Positions 18,770-28,044 of a stretch of 64,000 bases of DNA are shown here, piece by piece. Numbering within the stretch: the first letter of the stretch is position 1; each line of letters starts with the position of its first letter. A program made the position numbers and the translations under genes. This DNA is from Bacillus piscicola (GTDB lineage: Bacteria > Bacillota > Bacilli > Bacillales > Marinococcaceae). The stretch lies in NCBI RefSeq assembly GCF_022458745.1, contig NZ_JAJJJF010000003.1:1-64000 (forward strand). Reading direction: 5' to 3'. Under the pieces are notes generated by a model. It ran no database searches. It worked only from the letters and a program-made list of their open reading frames with translations, and had not been told where the DNA came from.

Positions 18770-19564
18770 CTACACCATTTCTTCTCCGACTGACATCCAG
18801 TTTTCAAAAATTAGCTCGTCTAGACTTTTGAACGTGTATCCCTGTTTTCTACATTCCTCAATAACCTTTCCTAACACCTCTGCATTATCCTTCGATACGG
18901 AGTGCAAAAGCATGACAGCTCCCGGATGGATCCGTCCCATAATCGCCTCGTATGCTGCTTTTTCACCCATCTGCTTATCCGTATCCCAATCCATATAAGC
19001 AAAAGACCAAAACACATTAACGTAACCTAAATCCTGTGTTTTTGCGAGCGAATGTTCACTGAATTTCCCTTGAGGCGGACGTAAATAAAACATATCTTCC
19101 TCGCCGGTCAATTGTTTAAATTCATTCTTTACTTTTGCCAGCTCTTCTTCCAGTCTTTCATCAGAAATTTCCGGCAAACTAGGATGATGCCAGGAATGAT
19201 TACCGACAATATGACCATCATGCACCATTCTCTTCACTAATTTTGGTGCTGACTTTAAATAATGACCTGTTACAAAAAAAGCTGCCGGCACTTCTTTTTC
19301 CTGTAACACATCTAATATTTTTTCTGTATAGCCATTTTCATACCCATTGTCAAACGTTAAATATAATTCTTTTTTGCTTGTGTTACCTATAAAAAGGCCA
19401 CCGTATTTATCCAGCAAAACTTTGTATGTTCTTTCTGTATCAGCTGGCTCATTGTTTTGTGAAGGCTTAAAATTCCAGTCGTATACCTCCTCCGCTGATG
19501 CAGTCCCTGTAAAAAATAGAGAGCAGATTAAAAAAATAGTAAATAACAGCCGTCTCATAATCAT
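18770..19564 (-). CDS. pdaA: Delta-lactam-biosynthetic polysaccharide deacetylase PdaA
   Basis: Deacetylates N-acetylmuramic acid so that muramic-delta-lactam can form in the spore cortex. The 264-residue product has a signal peptide ending near ASA. It also has the PdaA form of the NodB motif, TFDNGYENGYT, in which Asn replaces the second Asp. HSWHHP and LRPPQGKFSEHSL follow. The ATG at 19564 follows AAAGGGA; 19558 is possible. Together with sspE it supports a spore-forming host. Confidence 0.93.
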   Translation of the reverse strand: MIMRRLLFTIFLICSLFFTGTASAEEVYDWNFKPSQNNEPADTERTYKVLLDKYGGLFIGNTSKKELYLTFDNGYENGYTEKILDVLQEKEVPAAFFVTGHYLKSAPKLVKRMVHDGHIVGNHSWHHPSLPEISDERLEEELAKVKNEFKQLTGEEDMFYLRPPQGKFSEHSLAKTQDLGYVNVFWSFAYMDWDTDKQMGEKAAYEAIMGRIHPGAVMLLHSVSKDNAEVLGKVIEECRKQGYTFKSLDELIFENWMSVGEEMV

Positions 19565-19657
19565 CACATCCCTTTACACTCTTTAACTTCCGCCCTCGGC
19601 GAATTCAATGTTCTATAGGGTTAGAATGCGTTATAGATTACTTTTTATTCAATTAAA

Positions 19658-19722
19658 AAACACCTTCCCTAAATAAAATGTCCTCCTTGGAGAGAAAACA
19701 CTTTAAAAAAGAGAAGGCGTTT
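19658..19722 (-). terminator. Probable terminator of the phosphatase gene
   Basis: On the minus strand AAACGCCTTC (19722-19713) pairs with GAAGGTGTTT (19667-19658), followed by a T-run. A CTCC/GGAG mini-hairpin sits in the long loop. The loop length makes this a moderate call. Confidence 0.45.
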
Positions 19723-19729
19723 ATTGATT

Positions 19730-20332
19730 TTATTTAATTAGGTGATGATACTGGTTAATATAATGGATAGATAGCTTTTCCTTTGTCCAGCTAAGTTTGG
19801 ACACACCTGTGTTTTCCAAGTAAAAAGGACGATGCAGCGTATGCCACTTTTCTCCGGCTAGTAAATACATCAGAAAAATCGTTAAAAAGCCGCCGTGTGA
19901 GACAAATGCTGCCTTTTCTCCTTCTTTAATTCCACGAAGCAGCTTATAAAATTGGTAACAGCGCTCCGTAATTTCCTTTTCACTTTCTGTTCCCTCAATT
20001 CCCGATTGGAGGATATTATTTTTTCTCGTTTCTGGATATTCCTCATATATTTGCTGTCTTGTTTTCCCCTGGAGCGGTCCAAGATTCACTTCTCGAATCA
20101 TTGGTATTGTCTCGGCTTTAACCTTTTGATGTTTTTCCAACGCTTTAGCTGTTTCTTGTGCTCGTATTAAATCACTCGAATATAAACGGTCGAGCTCCAC
20201 ATTCATAAAATACCGACTCAACAGGTCTGCCTGTTTCTTCCCCTCTTCCGATAACAACACATCCTGACATCCTTGAATCGTCCCTGATATGTTTCCCAGT
20301 GACTGGGCATGACGTATTAAATAAATTTCCAT
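19730..20332 (-). CDS. Histidine phosphatase family protein (PhoE/GpmB-like)
   Basis: A 200-residue protein with the phosphoglycerate mutase-like catalytic motif LIRHAQSLGN, in which the His is phosphorylated. A conserved acid is in REVNLGPLQGK, and FVSHGGFLTIFLM carries the second catalytic His. Length and motifs suit broad-specificity phosphatases such as PhoE. The substrate is unknown. The ATG at 20332 follows GAGGGGAG; the longer frame has no suitable site. Confidence 0.88.
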   Translation of the reverse strand: MEIYLIRHAQSLGNISGTIQGCQDVLLSEEGKKQADLLSRYFMNVELDRLYSSDLIRAQETAKALEKHQKVKAETIPMIREVNLGPLQGKTRQQIYEEYPETRKNNILQSGIEGTESEKEITERCYQFYKLLRGIKEGEKAAFVSHGGFLTIFLMYLLAGEKWHTLHRPFYLENTGVSKLSWTKEKLSIHYINQYHHLIK

Positions 20333-20398
20333 ATTCCCGGCTCCCCTCTTGTTCCCAATCGAAATCTGCTGATAGAATCCCATGACGGATCGAGCTTT

Positions 20399-21778
20399 CT
20401 ATGTCTTTTCTTTATTTGCTTCACTACTGGACTCCTCGGAAAAAATGTCAATGCTCCTCCACTTTCCAAACCGATAATACAAAACAGCGATCAAACTGCT
20501 AATTACAAAGCTGAGACCAATCCCAATTGCTATCCCCTGCTGTCCAACTAGCTTAGAAAAGGCCCAAGCCAGTGGAAAACGGAGAACCCAGAAAGAAATG
20601 ATATTTAAAGCCAGTACTTGCACCATTGCCCCGGAAGAACGAACAATACCATTCAATACAAAATTAATCCCTAAGAATGGATAAAAGAAGGTGACAGTAC
20701 GAAGATAGGCAGCACCAAAGGCAATCGTCGCGGGGTCATCAACAAACATGCGCATTAATACCTCAGCTGAAAGAAAGGCAAGTAAGCTGATAGTTAAAGA
20801 CACGGTTATTATCAAGATAAGTCCGCTTTTGGCGATCTCTTTAACCCGGTTCCACTTATTTGCCCCAATATTTTGCCCGGACATACTCGTAATGGCGGAC
20901 CCAAGTGTGGTGGATGGCATCATTATCAAACTGTCCACGCGCTGTGCCGCCCCGTACCCGGCAATTACCGTTTCTCCAAATGACGTCACTACGGTCATTA
21001 TAGCAAGCATTCCTCCCGAGATTGCCATCATCGAAAAACCCGACGGAAGCCCGAGCTTAAATATACGCAAAAATTCATCCCAAGGTGGAGGCGTGGGTAT
21101 AGTAAAAGGCAGTCCTTTTTTCAAAATCGAATAAATGATTCCAAATAAAAAAGCACTTCCTTGCGCGAGTACAGTCGCATAAGCGGCTCCCTCTATCCCA
21201 AGTTCAAATACAGATATAAACAAGGGATCAAGCACTGTATTTAATACAACAGCAAGAGAAATAAAGCGGAGTGGAGTTTTGCTGTCACCAACTGCACGCA
21301 AGACAGTACCAATAAAATTATAGCCAAACAAAAAAACGATCCCTAAAAAATTAATCCGTAAATAACTCACTGCCATCGGCAAAAGACTATTCGGCGTACC
21401 CATCCACCCTAATATGTGCGGAGCTAGGAAAAAACCGGCTACTCCTAAAAAAACCGCTAGAATTCCAAGGACAAACACAAAAGCATTCAAGGACGTTTTT
21501 AAACCTTCCGAATCATTTGCCCCTTTTCTTTGTGACAGTACCGTCAACGTTGCACTGTTAATTCCGATAATGAATGATAGAATGGTGAACACAATCGTGG
21601 CCGAAATAGAGACAGCCCCTAAGGCTTCTGCGCCTAACAAATTACCGACCCATAAGCTGTCAATAATTTGGTAAGAACTTTGCAGTAGATTCCCTAAAAA
21701 AATAGGCGTAGCGAATAGAACCATCTTTTTCATAATATTGCCTTCGGTAAAATCTAAATGTTGCGCTTTGCTCGCCAT
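20399..21778 (-). CDS. MATE family efflux transporter
   Basis: A 459-residue, twelve-helix protein of the MATE family (NorM/DinF/YpnP type). The N-terminal segment FATPIFLGNLLQSSYQIIDSLWVG is characteristic, and the two MatE halves meet near residue 230. MATE proteins export cationic drugs or metabolites using Na+ or H+; a Na+-coupled form would suit this organism, but coupling cannot be read from the sequence. AGGAGAG precedes the ATG. Confidence 0.92.
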   Translation of the reverse strand: MASKAQHLDFTEGNIMKKMVLFATPIFLGNLLQSSYQIIDSLWVGNLLGAEALGAVSISATIVFTILSFIIGINSATLTVLSQRKGANDSEGLKTSLNAFVFVLGILAVFLGVAGFFLAPHILGWMGTPNSLLPMAVSYLRINFLGIVFLFGYNFIGTVLRAVGDSKTPLRFISLAVVLNTVLDPLFISVFELGIEGAAYATVLAQGSAFLFGIIYSILKKGLPFTIPTPPPWDEFLRIFKLGLPSGFSMMAISGGMLAIMTVVTSFGETVIAGYGAAQRVDSLIMMPSTTLGSAITSMSGQNIGANKWNRVKEIAKSGLILIITVSLTISLLAFLSAEVLMRMFVDDPATIAFGAAYLRTVTFFYPFLGINFVLNGIVRSSGAMVQVLALNIISFWVLRFPLAWAFSKLVGQQGIAIGIGLSFVISSLIAVLYYRFGKWRSIDIFSEESSSEANKEKT

Positions 21779-21825
21779 GCTGTCTTCTCTCCTATTCTAA
21801 AAACCAGCCTTCCTCTGTCGACAGC

Positions 21826-22212
21826 TTATAATGTTTTGAACGCAAATGTTTCCGTAACTTCAATGCTATCTTTGACAGATTGAACCATCGAGCAGTTTCT
21901 GTGCGTCCAATCTAAATTTTTTTGCATTTGCGCTTCTGTAACTCCTTCTGCCTCTACTACAAAATGAATATGTATTTTTTGAATTTCCCGCGATCCTTCC
22001 TCATTTCTGGTCACTTCCGCTTTCATATGAATATTTTTAACCGGCTGACGACGTTTTTCCATTATTTTGCGAAGAGTCACACCACTGCAAACAGCCAATG
22101 ATGATACCATTAATTGATAAGGTCGAAAGCCATGTTCATCTTCTCCTGAGATTTGTAGATCACCGAACCCCGTTTTTGTGGAGAATCCGTTTTCTTCCAT
22201 AAAAAATTCCAT
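21826..22212 (-). CDS. OsmC family protein
   Basis: The 128-residue protein has the OsmC/Ohr fold, with the first active-site cysteine in LMVSSLAVCSGVTL and the second in WTHRNCSMVQSV. It is closest to the YhfA-like branch. Such proteins reduce organic hydroperoxides using dihydrolipoyl or related thiols, but the YhfA branch is uncharacterised. AAAGGAAG precedes the ATG. It is 47 bases downstream of the MATE start on the same strand. Confidence 0.87.
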   Translation of the reverse strand: MEFFMEENGFSTKTGFGDLQISGEDEHGFRPYQLMVSSLAVCSGVTLRKIMEKRRQPVKNIHMKAEVTRNEEGSREIQKIHIHFVVEAEGVTEAQMQKNLDWTHRNCSMVQSVKDSIEVTETFAFKTL

Positions 22213-22320
22213 ACATATACTTCCTTTCTATTTTGAACGATCTTTCACTCCCATATAGATTATACAACCCACTATCAAAAATGATAACTGAAATGATTAC
22301 GTAATGGATAGATCACATTG

Positions 22321-22352
22321 AAAATCCAGGCCTTGTAACTTCAGCCTGGATT
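22321..22352 (-). terminator. Terminator of the VLRF1-family gene
   Basis: AATCCAGGC / GCCTGGATT, then TTTTC on the minus strand, six bases beyond the stop codon of the gene at 22358. Confidence 0.88.
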
Positions 22353-22357
22353 CCACT

Positions 22358-23158
22358 TTATCTTATATTTTCCTCATATACTTCATTTATTACTTCATGA
22401 TCAGGTTTTGATATTAGATTTTTCGGGATAACATTTAACACTTCTGAACCAAGATGCTTCTCTAATTCTTGAACATATTCTTTATCACCGACTAAATACA
22501 ACCCCTGCATTTCTCTCTTTTTTACGGTTTTGTCTATTTCCGGGGCTAATTTTTTGTACCAGCGCTGGCGGTTCTCATCAAATCGGCGTTTAAATCCATC
22601 TATTTGTGTAGAACCTGAAGAGATCAAGCTCGCCGCAGCAGTACCCTCATATTGTTTCCAGTCTTCCGTTTCGATTTCCCAGTTAAAAATCTTTTTATCG
22701 CGAATTTCTCCAAGGGCTGTGTCAATTAATACGACATCACTTTTTTGCACAAGGGCAATACCGGCAGGAGGAAATTCAGACTGCATTTCGACAAGCTGAT
22801 TTAAAACTGGGGCCGTTTCCCAATGAAATTGCGTTTCTACTGGGACTTGTAAGATTTTCTCAGAGTGAATATCCCCGTCGGCTGAAGCTATGAATACAAA
22901 GCTTTTTTGCATATCAGTCTGTACATCATAAATGCGTTGATTAGCTTTGTCCGCCAACTTTTTATACGCTTTTAATTCGTCCTTCGTACCATCTTGTTCA
23001 ATGTATTCTCTTAGCTTTTTTAAGCCATTTTTAAGTCTTATTTTCCACTCCCCGTTTTGTTGGTCTCCATTACCTAAATCTGTATTTAAATAAATAGTTA
23101 ACACACCTGTATCATCATGCACTTTTTCAAGGTTCTTCAATTCCTCATGCAATCCCAT
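22358..23158 (-). CDS. VLRF1 / aeRF1-type release-factor-like protein
   Basis: A 266-residue soluble protein with MGLHEELKNLEKVHDDTGVLTIYLNTD at the start. It resembles proteins now placed in the VLRF1 group of eRF1-like peptidyl-tRNA hydrolases and release factors. The domain layout (N-terminal strand-helix region, central fold, C-terminal LYLVGDKEYVQELEKHL) suits that superfamily. I cannot identify a catalytic GxxQ-type residue with certainty. A role in ribosome rescue is inferred from family only. GGAGG precedes the ATG. Confidence 0.6.
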   Translation of the reverse strand: MGLHEELKNLEKVHDDTGVLTIYLNTDLGNGDQQNGEWKIRLKNGLKKLREYIEQDGTKDELKAYKKLADKANQRIYDVQTDMQKSFVFIASADGDIHSEKILQVPVETQFHWETAPVLNQLVEMQSEFPPAGIALVQKSDVVLIDTALGEIRDKKIFNWEIETEDWKQYEGTAAASLISSGSTQIDGFKRRFDENRQRWYKKLAPEIDKTVKKREMQGLYLVGDKEYVQELEKHLGSEVLNVIPKNLISKPDHEVINEVYEENIR

Positions 23159-23240
23159 ATATGAATCCTCCTTCTTTTTTGTGACAGCTCGACTTCTATC
23201 CCGTATATTTCCTCAATAACGCTCTCAATAAACATTCAAA

Positions 23241-23269
23241 AAAGAACCATCTGCATGAGACGGTTCTTT
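23241..23269 (-). terminator. Terminator-like hairpin after the YtxH-like gene
   Basis: AAAGAACCATCT / AGACGGTTCTTT with one mismatch, followed by TTTT on the minus strand. It lies about 90 bases past the stop of the gene at 23360. Confidence 0.75.
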
Positions 23270-23359
23270 CCATTTTCCGTTTATCCCAAATCACAGAGGT
23301 AACCACAAACACAATGTCTGTCGCATTAACTAACATCAGCAAGAGGTGACAAGTATGAC

Positions 23360-23773
23360 CTATGAACTCGTGTCGTTGTTCCTTTCGTACGTGGTTGTCT
23401 CTGATACATCATGCAAGGAAGTTCTATCCTTCAGTTCTTTTATTCCAGCTGTCGTGGTTTTTGTGGTATCTTTCATGGATTCTGCTGCCTCTCTCAAGTG
23501 ACCAGCTCTTTCCTTTATAAACTGAATGTCTTCATTAGCTGTTTTAAGAAAAGAAGAAAGTTCATTTGATGTTTTTTTCGCTTGAAAAATGAGTTCTTCT
23601 CGATTTTCTGCCAAAAACTTACTCGCTTCATTGACCTTTACCGCAGTCTGTTTGACTCCACCAATGACTTTTTCTCGTGTTTTCCGGCTAAGCAAGAGTG
23701 TTAATAGTGATGCTCCTCCTATCGTTAAACTTACAACACGTGAAATATTATTAGTTTCGTTATCCCTGTCCAT
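23360..23773 (-). CDS. YtxH-like membrane-anchored coiled-coil protein
   Basis: The 137-residue protein has one N-terminal transmembrane helix (about 13-28, ending LLLSRKTREKV). A long amphipathic helical region follows (VNEASKFLAENREELIFQAKK...), resembling YtxH general-stress proteins. It has no enzymatic motif. GGAAGGTGG precedes the ATG. Function is unknown; a stress-response role is only suggested by the architecture. Confidence 0.65.
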   Translation of the reverse strand: MDRDNETNNISRVVSLTIGGASLLTLLLSRKTREKVIGGVKQTAVKVNEASKFLAENREELIFQAKKTSNELSSFLKTANEDIQFIKERAGHLREAAESMKDTTKTTTAGIKELKDRTSLHDVSETTTYERNNDTSS

Positions 23774-24014
23774 GTTTTACCACCTTCCTTTTCTGACTAT
23801 TTTACATGTTTATCTTAGATTTTTCACATTACAACCCAACTATTATGTTTATATCATGAGTGAAGTGGATATATATATACTAGACACAGACAGTTTTCGA
23901 CGTATTTTTACAACAATTCAAAACTTGTTAACATTTAATTACTCTTTTTGTTGAAAAGTAAGGTATACTATATATAAGCAATAAGAAATTTATTGTTGCA
24001 AAGGAGGATTGAAA

Positions 24015-24185
24015 ATGAGAAGAACTAAGCGATCAACCCTAGAGGAATTAATTGCCGCAAATAAACAAGAATTGATGAGCGATCCATCTGCAATTAGCGA
24101 GATCGAAAAGAAACTGGAAGAAAGAAAAGCAAAAGAAGTTTACATTAAAAATTTAGAAAATAACAAAAAGATTGTCAATAAATAA
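24015..24185 (+). CDS. FbpB-family small basic protein
   Basis: A 56-residue basic protein with the sequence start MRRTKRSTLEELIAANKQEL followed by an SDPSAI-EIEKKLEERK helix. This matches the FbpB small basic protein family (PF13040). In B. subtilis FbpB aids the FsrA sRNA in sparing iron. Iron regulation here is inferred; I do not see a clear Fur box. AAGGAGG precedes the ATG, and a terminator follows. Confidence 0.82.
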   Translation: MRRTKRSTLEELIAANKQELMSDPSAISEIEKKLEERKAKEVYIKNLENNKKIVNK

Positions 24186-24200
24186 AGAAACTTACAGAAG

Positions 24201-24230
24201 ACGGAGCAAAAGGAATGCTCCGTATTTTAT
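24201..24230 (+). terminator. Terminator after the FbpB-family gene
   Basis: ACGGAGCA / TGCTCCGT stem (24201-24208, 24216-24223) followed by ATTTTATTTTA. Confidence 0.85.
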
Positions 24231-24231
24231 T

Positions 24232-25095
24232 TTATATTTCCTCTTTATTCAACGTACTCCCACTAATAAATCGCAGAGTCAGGTGGTACACCATATCTTT
24301 CAAAGCGTGGGTTTCATTTAATAATTGGTGAGAACCTCCATCAATCATGATCGTTTTTGCTTGTGGGAACAGGGCGCTGTATGTTTGTAAGTTATACTTC
24401 CAGTCGACTGTCTGATCTTTAATGCCTTGGACGATAAGGACTTGCTTGTTAGACGGCAACTTCGCTTTTAACTCCTTTTCCCATTTGAATAGGGCCTGTA
24501 CCCATTCCAAGGAGATTGTTTTGCCTTGCAGTGGATCCTGTTGCAGCCTTTTGGCGAGTGGAGAACCGGTTTTGAAGGATCGCGGTATTTGCTTCATAAA
24601 AGGAGTAACCATAGGTACTAAGCACTTTGATAACAACCACTTGCTTGAACGGAGCAGTGGTGATAGTAAACAAATCTTTTCCAATCTCTCATCTTGGTTT
24701 GTCAATAAACAATCAGCTATTATTGCTGCTCCTGTACTGTGACCAATCATGTGTACTCTGTTCACATACCTCTCCGATAGCTTCTGCAAAACGAGTTGAA
24801 CAGCTTTCTGATACTTCTCAAACCCATCCACTGAAAAACGTTTCCCTCCTGAATAACCATGGCCGGGTAAATCAAAAACAGCTACACGGTACCCGTTCGC
24901 CACTAAAAAGCGCAGCCATTCGGAATTCGTTCCGGTGTGGTCAAAAAAGCCATGAACAAATAAGACAGTTTTTTTTGCATCCTCAGGCGTAAAAACCTGC
25001 ATAAAAATGTGATCCTTCCCAAACGGTAAAGTAAACCACTCATGATAAGCAATATCGGCAGGGAGATTGTATTTTTCTATGTAGCTGGTGATCAT
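24232..25095 (-). CDS. Alpha/beta hydrolase (monoacylglycerol-lipase-like)
   Basis: A 287-residue serine hydrolase. It shows the oxyanion segment FVHGFFDHTG, the nucleophile elbow GHSTG, a later Asp in IKDQTVDW and the His in DGGSHQLLNE, giving a full catalytic triad. The pattern fits the Hydrolase_4/monoacylglycerol lipase group. No signal peptide is present, so it acts in the cytoplasm. The ATG at 25095 follows GAGGAAG; the longer frame starting at 25110 would place its ATG inside the ribosome-site region. Confidence 0.87.
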   Translation of the reverse strand: MITSYIEKYNLPADIAYHEWFTLPFGKDHIFMQVFTPEDAKKTVLFVHGFFDHTGTNSEWLRFLVANGYRVAVFDLPGHGYSGGKRFSVDGFEKYQKAVQLVLQKLSERYVNRVHMIGHSTGAAIIADCLLTNQDERLEKICLLSPLLRSSKWLLSKCLVPMVTPFMKQIPRSFKTGSPLAKRLQQDPLQGKTISLEWVQALFKWEKELKAKLPSNKQVLIVQGIKDQTVDWKYNLQTYSALFPQAKTIMIDGGSHQLLNETHALKDMVYHLTLRFISGSTLNKEEI

Positions 25096-25113
25096 AAAAA
25101 ACTTCCTCACATG

Positions 25114-25156
25114 TAAAGCTGCCTTTCATGATGATTCATATTGAAAGGCAGCTTTA
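25114..25156 (-). terminator. Hairpin after the ferritin-like gene
   Basis: TAAAGCTGCCTTTCA (25114-25128) pairs perfectly with TGAAAGGCAGCTTTA (25142-25156). The T-run on the minus strand is short. It separates the ferritin-like gene from the hydrolase. Confidence 0.7.
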
Positions 25157-25185
25157 GTTAATTATCGTTATTTACCAGGAAGCAA

Positions 25186-25620
25186 CTACTGCATGCGTGG
25201 ATCTGCGAGCAAACGATCCATTTCTTCCGCGTGTCCCGTCTCATCAGCAATAAGGTCTTCCAGTTTTACTTGTAGTTCAATTAAACCGAGTTCTTCCGCT
25301 TGCTTTGCTCTCTTTTTATAGCGTTCAATCGTCTCTAGTTCAGCCTGTCGGGAAATCTGAAGCATTTCTTTTACATTATTAGTCTGCTTTACTTCTGCTG
25401 GTGCGGTAGTTGGGGTACCACCAAGTATCTTAATTTTTTCAGAGAGGTAGAGCGCATGACCCAATTCGTCAGATGTCTCTGATTCAAAGAATGGCTTCAT
25501 GACGGAGCGATACATGCCGTCTACTACCGCGGCATAATTGGTATACATAATCACGGAAGCATATTCATGTGCTAAGTCTTCATTTAATCCATCGATTAGT
25601 TCTTGTGTTTTTGCATCCAT
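25186..25620 (-). CDS. Ferritin-like (bacterioferritin/Dps-type) protein
   Basis: A 144-residue all-helical protein with di-iron ligand patterns. Glutamates occur in NEDLAHEYASVIMY, then E-x-x-H in SDELGHALYL, and later RQAELETIERY and ADETGHAEEMDRLL. This is the four-helix ferritin-like fold with two E-x-x-H units, as in bacterioferritin or DPS-like proteins. No heme-ligand methionine can be assigned. An iron-storage or peroxide-detoxifying role is likely. AAGGAGG precedes the ATG. Confidence 0.85.
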   Translation of the reverse strand: MDAKTQELIDGLNEDLAHEYASVIMYTNYAAVVDGMYRSVMKPFFESETSDELGHALYLSEKIKILGGTPTTAPAEVKQTNNVKEMLQISRQAELETIERYKKRAKQAEELGLIELQVKLEDLIADETGHAEEMDRLLADPRMQ

Positions 25621-25736
25621 AGGGATACCTCCTTGGCATAAAGTTAGTGAATGTTATCAGTCTTTACTCCAACTCTCGTTGTGTCCAATTATCAATTTCC
25701 CTATTTCAAGCAAAAATAAACACTTACTTAAGCGAT

Positions 25737-26168
25737 TTAAGCAAACAACCTTTGATACTCCCCATATCCCTTTTCCTCCAATTCATCCACAGGGATAAAT
25801 TGCAAAGCGGCAGAATTTATACAATAACGAGTACCAAGCGGAGGCGGACCATCCGGAAAGACATGGCCCAAATGCGAATCAGCTGTTTTACTCCGTACTT
25901 CCGTACGTCTCATCCCAAACGTAGTATCCAGCTTTTCCACTATTTCCTTCACATCAAGAGGTTTTGTAAAGCTCGGCCAACCACAGTCCGATTCGAATTT
26001 ATCGATGGAACTAAAAAGAGGAATACCTGATATGATGTCAACGTAAATCCCTGGATCCGTTAAATTCCAATACTCATTTTTAAAAGGAGGTTCCGTTCCA
26101 TTATTTTGGGTAACTTCTAATTGAATTGGTGTCAGCTTCTTCTCTAAATCCTTTTTATATTCGCTCAC
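25737..26168 (-). CDS. msrB: Peptide-methionine (R)-S-oxide reductase MsrB
   Basis: Reduces methionine-R-sulfoxide in proteins. The 143-residue sequence follows B. subtilis MsrB closely, with [37 protein letters not shown] and the catalytic Cys in [11 protein letters not shown]. The zinc-binding CxxC pairs of other MsrBs are absent, as in the Bacillus enzyme. Its ATG overlaps the msrA stop by four bases, so the two are coupled. Confidence 0.96.
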   Translation of the reverse strand: MSEYKKDLEKKLTPIQLEVTQNNGTEPPFKNEYWNLTDPGIYVDIISGIPLFSSIDKFESDCGWPSFTKPLDVKEIVEKLDTTFGMRRTEVRSKTADSHLGHVFPDGPPPLGTRYCINSAALQFIPVDELEEKGYGEYQRLFA

Positions 26169-26701
26169 TGCTTATCCCCCCAATGTTCTTGGATAAATGC
26201 TTCCCTTCCCGATCCTTTCCGATACAATAAATAATGAAACCGGTTTTTCTTGTGATAATCCTGATGATGCTCTTCTGCACGAAAAAATTTTTTTGCCGGT
26301 AAAACAGGCGTCACGACTGGAGCCTCGAAAGGACCTTCTTGATCAAGTTGCTCTTTCGACTTTTCAGCGGCCAGTTTTTGTTCCTCATCGTAGTAATAAA
26401 TAGCTGTTTGATAGGATGAACCACGGTCATGAAATTGACCGCCGTTGTCCGTTGGATCAATCTGTTTCCAAAACACACGCAATAGGTCATCATACGTTGT
26501 TATTTCTGAATCATATTCAATTTGGACAGCTTCCACATGACCTGTATTATTCGAGCAAACCTCTTCATACGTCGGATGTTCTGTCTCGCCGCCGGTGTAT
26601 CCTGAGGTCACTGACAACACACCAGGAAGCTGTTCAAAAGGACCCACCATACACCAAAAACAGCCACCGGCAAACGTGGCTTTTTTTATTTCTGCACTCA
26701 T
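26165..26701 (-). CDS. msrA: Peptide-methionine (S)-S-oxide reductase MsrA
   Basis: Reduces methionine-S-sulfoxide. The 178-residue product has the catalytic motif AGGCFWC (Cys14, Cys17), [27 protein letters not shown] and the [23 protein letters not shown] region. It is full length. AAAGGAGAG sets the ATG at 26701, and the longer frame upstream lacks a site. It forms an operon with msrB. Confidence 0.96.
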   Translation of the reverse strand: MSAEIKKATFAGGCFWCMVGPFEQLPGVLSVTSGYTGGETEHPTYEEVCSNNTGHVEAVQIEYDSEITTYDDLLRVFWKQIDPTDNGGQFHDRGSSYQTAIYYYDEEQKLAAEKSKEQLDQEGPFEAPVVTPVLPAKKFFRAEEHHQDYHKKNRFHYLLYRKGSGREAFIQEHWGDKQ

Positions 26702-26783
26702 TGCCTCTCTCCTTTCGAATATCAATTGTCCTTTTATTGTAACACTTCGTCAGAGAAGCTGGGACAAATGCATATTACCATAG

Positions 26784-26822
26784 AATAATCCGAACGATTG
26801 TATACAATCAGTTCGGATTATT
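26784..26822 (-). terminator. Terminator of the PfpI-type gene
   Basis: AATAATCCGAAC (26784-26795) pairs perfectly with GTTCGGATTATT (26811-26822), with an ATTGTATACAAT palindrome in the loop. It lies 15 bases past the stop codon at 26837. Confidence 0.8.
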
Positions 26823-26836
26823 AGGATAAGGCAGTA

Positions 26837-27349
26837 CTAAGCGAGTTGTTTTAAGGCTTCCTTGTTGAATGCAGGGATGTCATCAGGGTTCCTGCTCGTG
26901 ACTAAATTGTGGCAAACTACTACTTCTTTGTCGTGAACCTTTGCTTTCGCGTACTCCAAATCTACCATAATCGATTTGTACCCTGTTATATTACGACCTT
27001 CAATCGCTTTTGCCGTTAGTAAGAGCTGTGGCCCGTGACATATGGCAAAGACGGGCTTGTCCGCATCCATAAAACTTTTTGCAAATGTTACAAAACGATC
27101 ATCGGCACGCAGCTGATCCGGTGAAAATCCGCCCGGAATAAACAGAGCATCAAATTCATCCGGCTTTACATCCTCTATTCCTGCATCTGCAGTTACGCTG
27201 GCTTCCTCATTTTTCCCTGTAATCATTTTTCCTTTTTCTTTTTCTATGACTATTAATTCATGCCCCTCTTTTTCAAAAACTTCCTGGGGTTTCGTATACT
27301 CCACATCTTCAAACATATCTGTTAAAACAACTGCAATCTTTTTACTCAT
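26837..27349 (-). CDS. DJ-1/PfpI family protein (type 1 glutamine amidotransferase-like)
   Basis: A 170-residue protein of the DJ-1/PfpI superfamily. The nucleophile elbow is AICHGPQLLL with Cys, and IPGGFSPDQLR and MVDLEYAKAKVHDKEVVVC follow. It is similar to YfkM/YraA-type stress proteins described as deglycases or proteases, a function still debated. AAGGAGTGACG sets the ATG at 27349. Neighbouring msrAB supports an oxidative or carbonyl stress role. Confidence 0.9.
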   Translation of the reverse strand: MSKKIAVVLTDMFEDVEYTKPQEVFEKEGHELIVIEKEKGKMITGKNEEASVTADAGIEDVKPDEFDALFIPGGFSPDQLRADDRFVTFAKSFMDADKPVFAICHGPQLLLTAKAIEGRNITGYKSIMVDLEYAKAKVHDKEVVVCHNLVTSRNPDDIPAFNKEALKQLA

Positions 27350-27414
27350 AAGCGTCACTCCTTTATACAAGTTCACGCTTATAATATACCCATTCAGTCG
27401 TTTCTATTAAACCC

Positions 27415-28026
27415 TTACCCTTTCCGGCCATAGTCTGCTTTGATTTCACCCCATCTCTTCGTATCCCATTTAAGGAGGGGGTTATCCCACTTATTATTCT
27501 TAAGCCAATCCTCCGCCCTTTCCACTAGATTCCAGATCTCTTCCGTTTCCTTTGTCCGTTTGAGTGAAGAGTTCGCTTTCTTGTCTCTCACCCATTTAAT
27601 AGCAGTGGCAGAATCCGAATACACGGGCTTGTTACTATTTTTTTGTTTCAGGTAAGATAAAGCATGCACGATCGCTAAAAATTCTCCCATATTATTCGTT
27701 CCCATCTCAACGCCAGGATGCGAGAAAATGATCGATCCTGTTTTCGTATCTACCCCTTTATATTCTACGAAACCCGGGTTCCCTCGTGACCCCACATCTA
27801 CAGAAATACTGTCCTCTATATAAGAGTCTTCCGGACCGATATGTTGAGTCGCCTTCTTACTTGTAAGCTTTCCTTGGAAAGCTTTTTTCGCATCTTCCTC
27901 TGATGTAAAAGATCGAAAAGAAGCGTTAGGAAATCCTTTCACCTGCTTTTCGCACTCAGACCAGCTATTATAAATACCAGGTTTTCTTCCTGTCCAAACG
28001 ACATACCATTTCTTTTGTCGAGCCAT
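27415..28026 (-). CDS. rnhA: Ribonuclease H with N-terminal caulimovirus-VI RNA-binding domain
   Basis: Cleaves RNA in RNA-DNA hybrids. The 203-residue protein starts with a Cauli_VI/RNHCP domain (KKWYVVWTGRKPGIYNSWSECE, with FPNASFRSFTSEEDA). An RNase HI domain follows, with acidic residues in VDVGSRGNPG, NNMGEFLAI and VYSDSATAIKWV and a last Asp near KWDTKRWGEIKADY. Length is normal for this fusion. GGAGG precedes the ATG at 28026. It is followed at low spacing by a membrane protein gene upstream. Confidence 0.9.
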   Translation of the reverse strand: MARQKKWYVVWTGRKPGIYNSWSECEKQVKGFPNASFRSFTSEEDAKKAFQGKLTSKKATQHIGPEDSYIEDSISVDVGSRGNPGFVEYKGVDTKTGSIIFSHPGVEMGTNNMGEFLAIVHALSYLKQKNSNKPVYSDSATAIKWVRDKKANSSLKRTKETEEIWNLVERAEDWLKNNKWDNPLLKWDTKRWGEIKADYGRKG

Positions 28027-28044
28027 ATAAACCTCCAATTTCTA

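Noticed and set aside
23355-23500. Plus-strand frame with an AGAGGTG site antisense to the YtxH-like gene
   Set aside because: It lies wholly inside a better supported minus-strand gene and its product resembles no protein. I treat it as a shadow.
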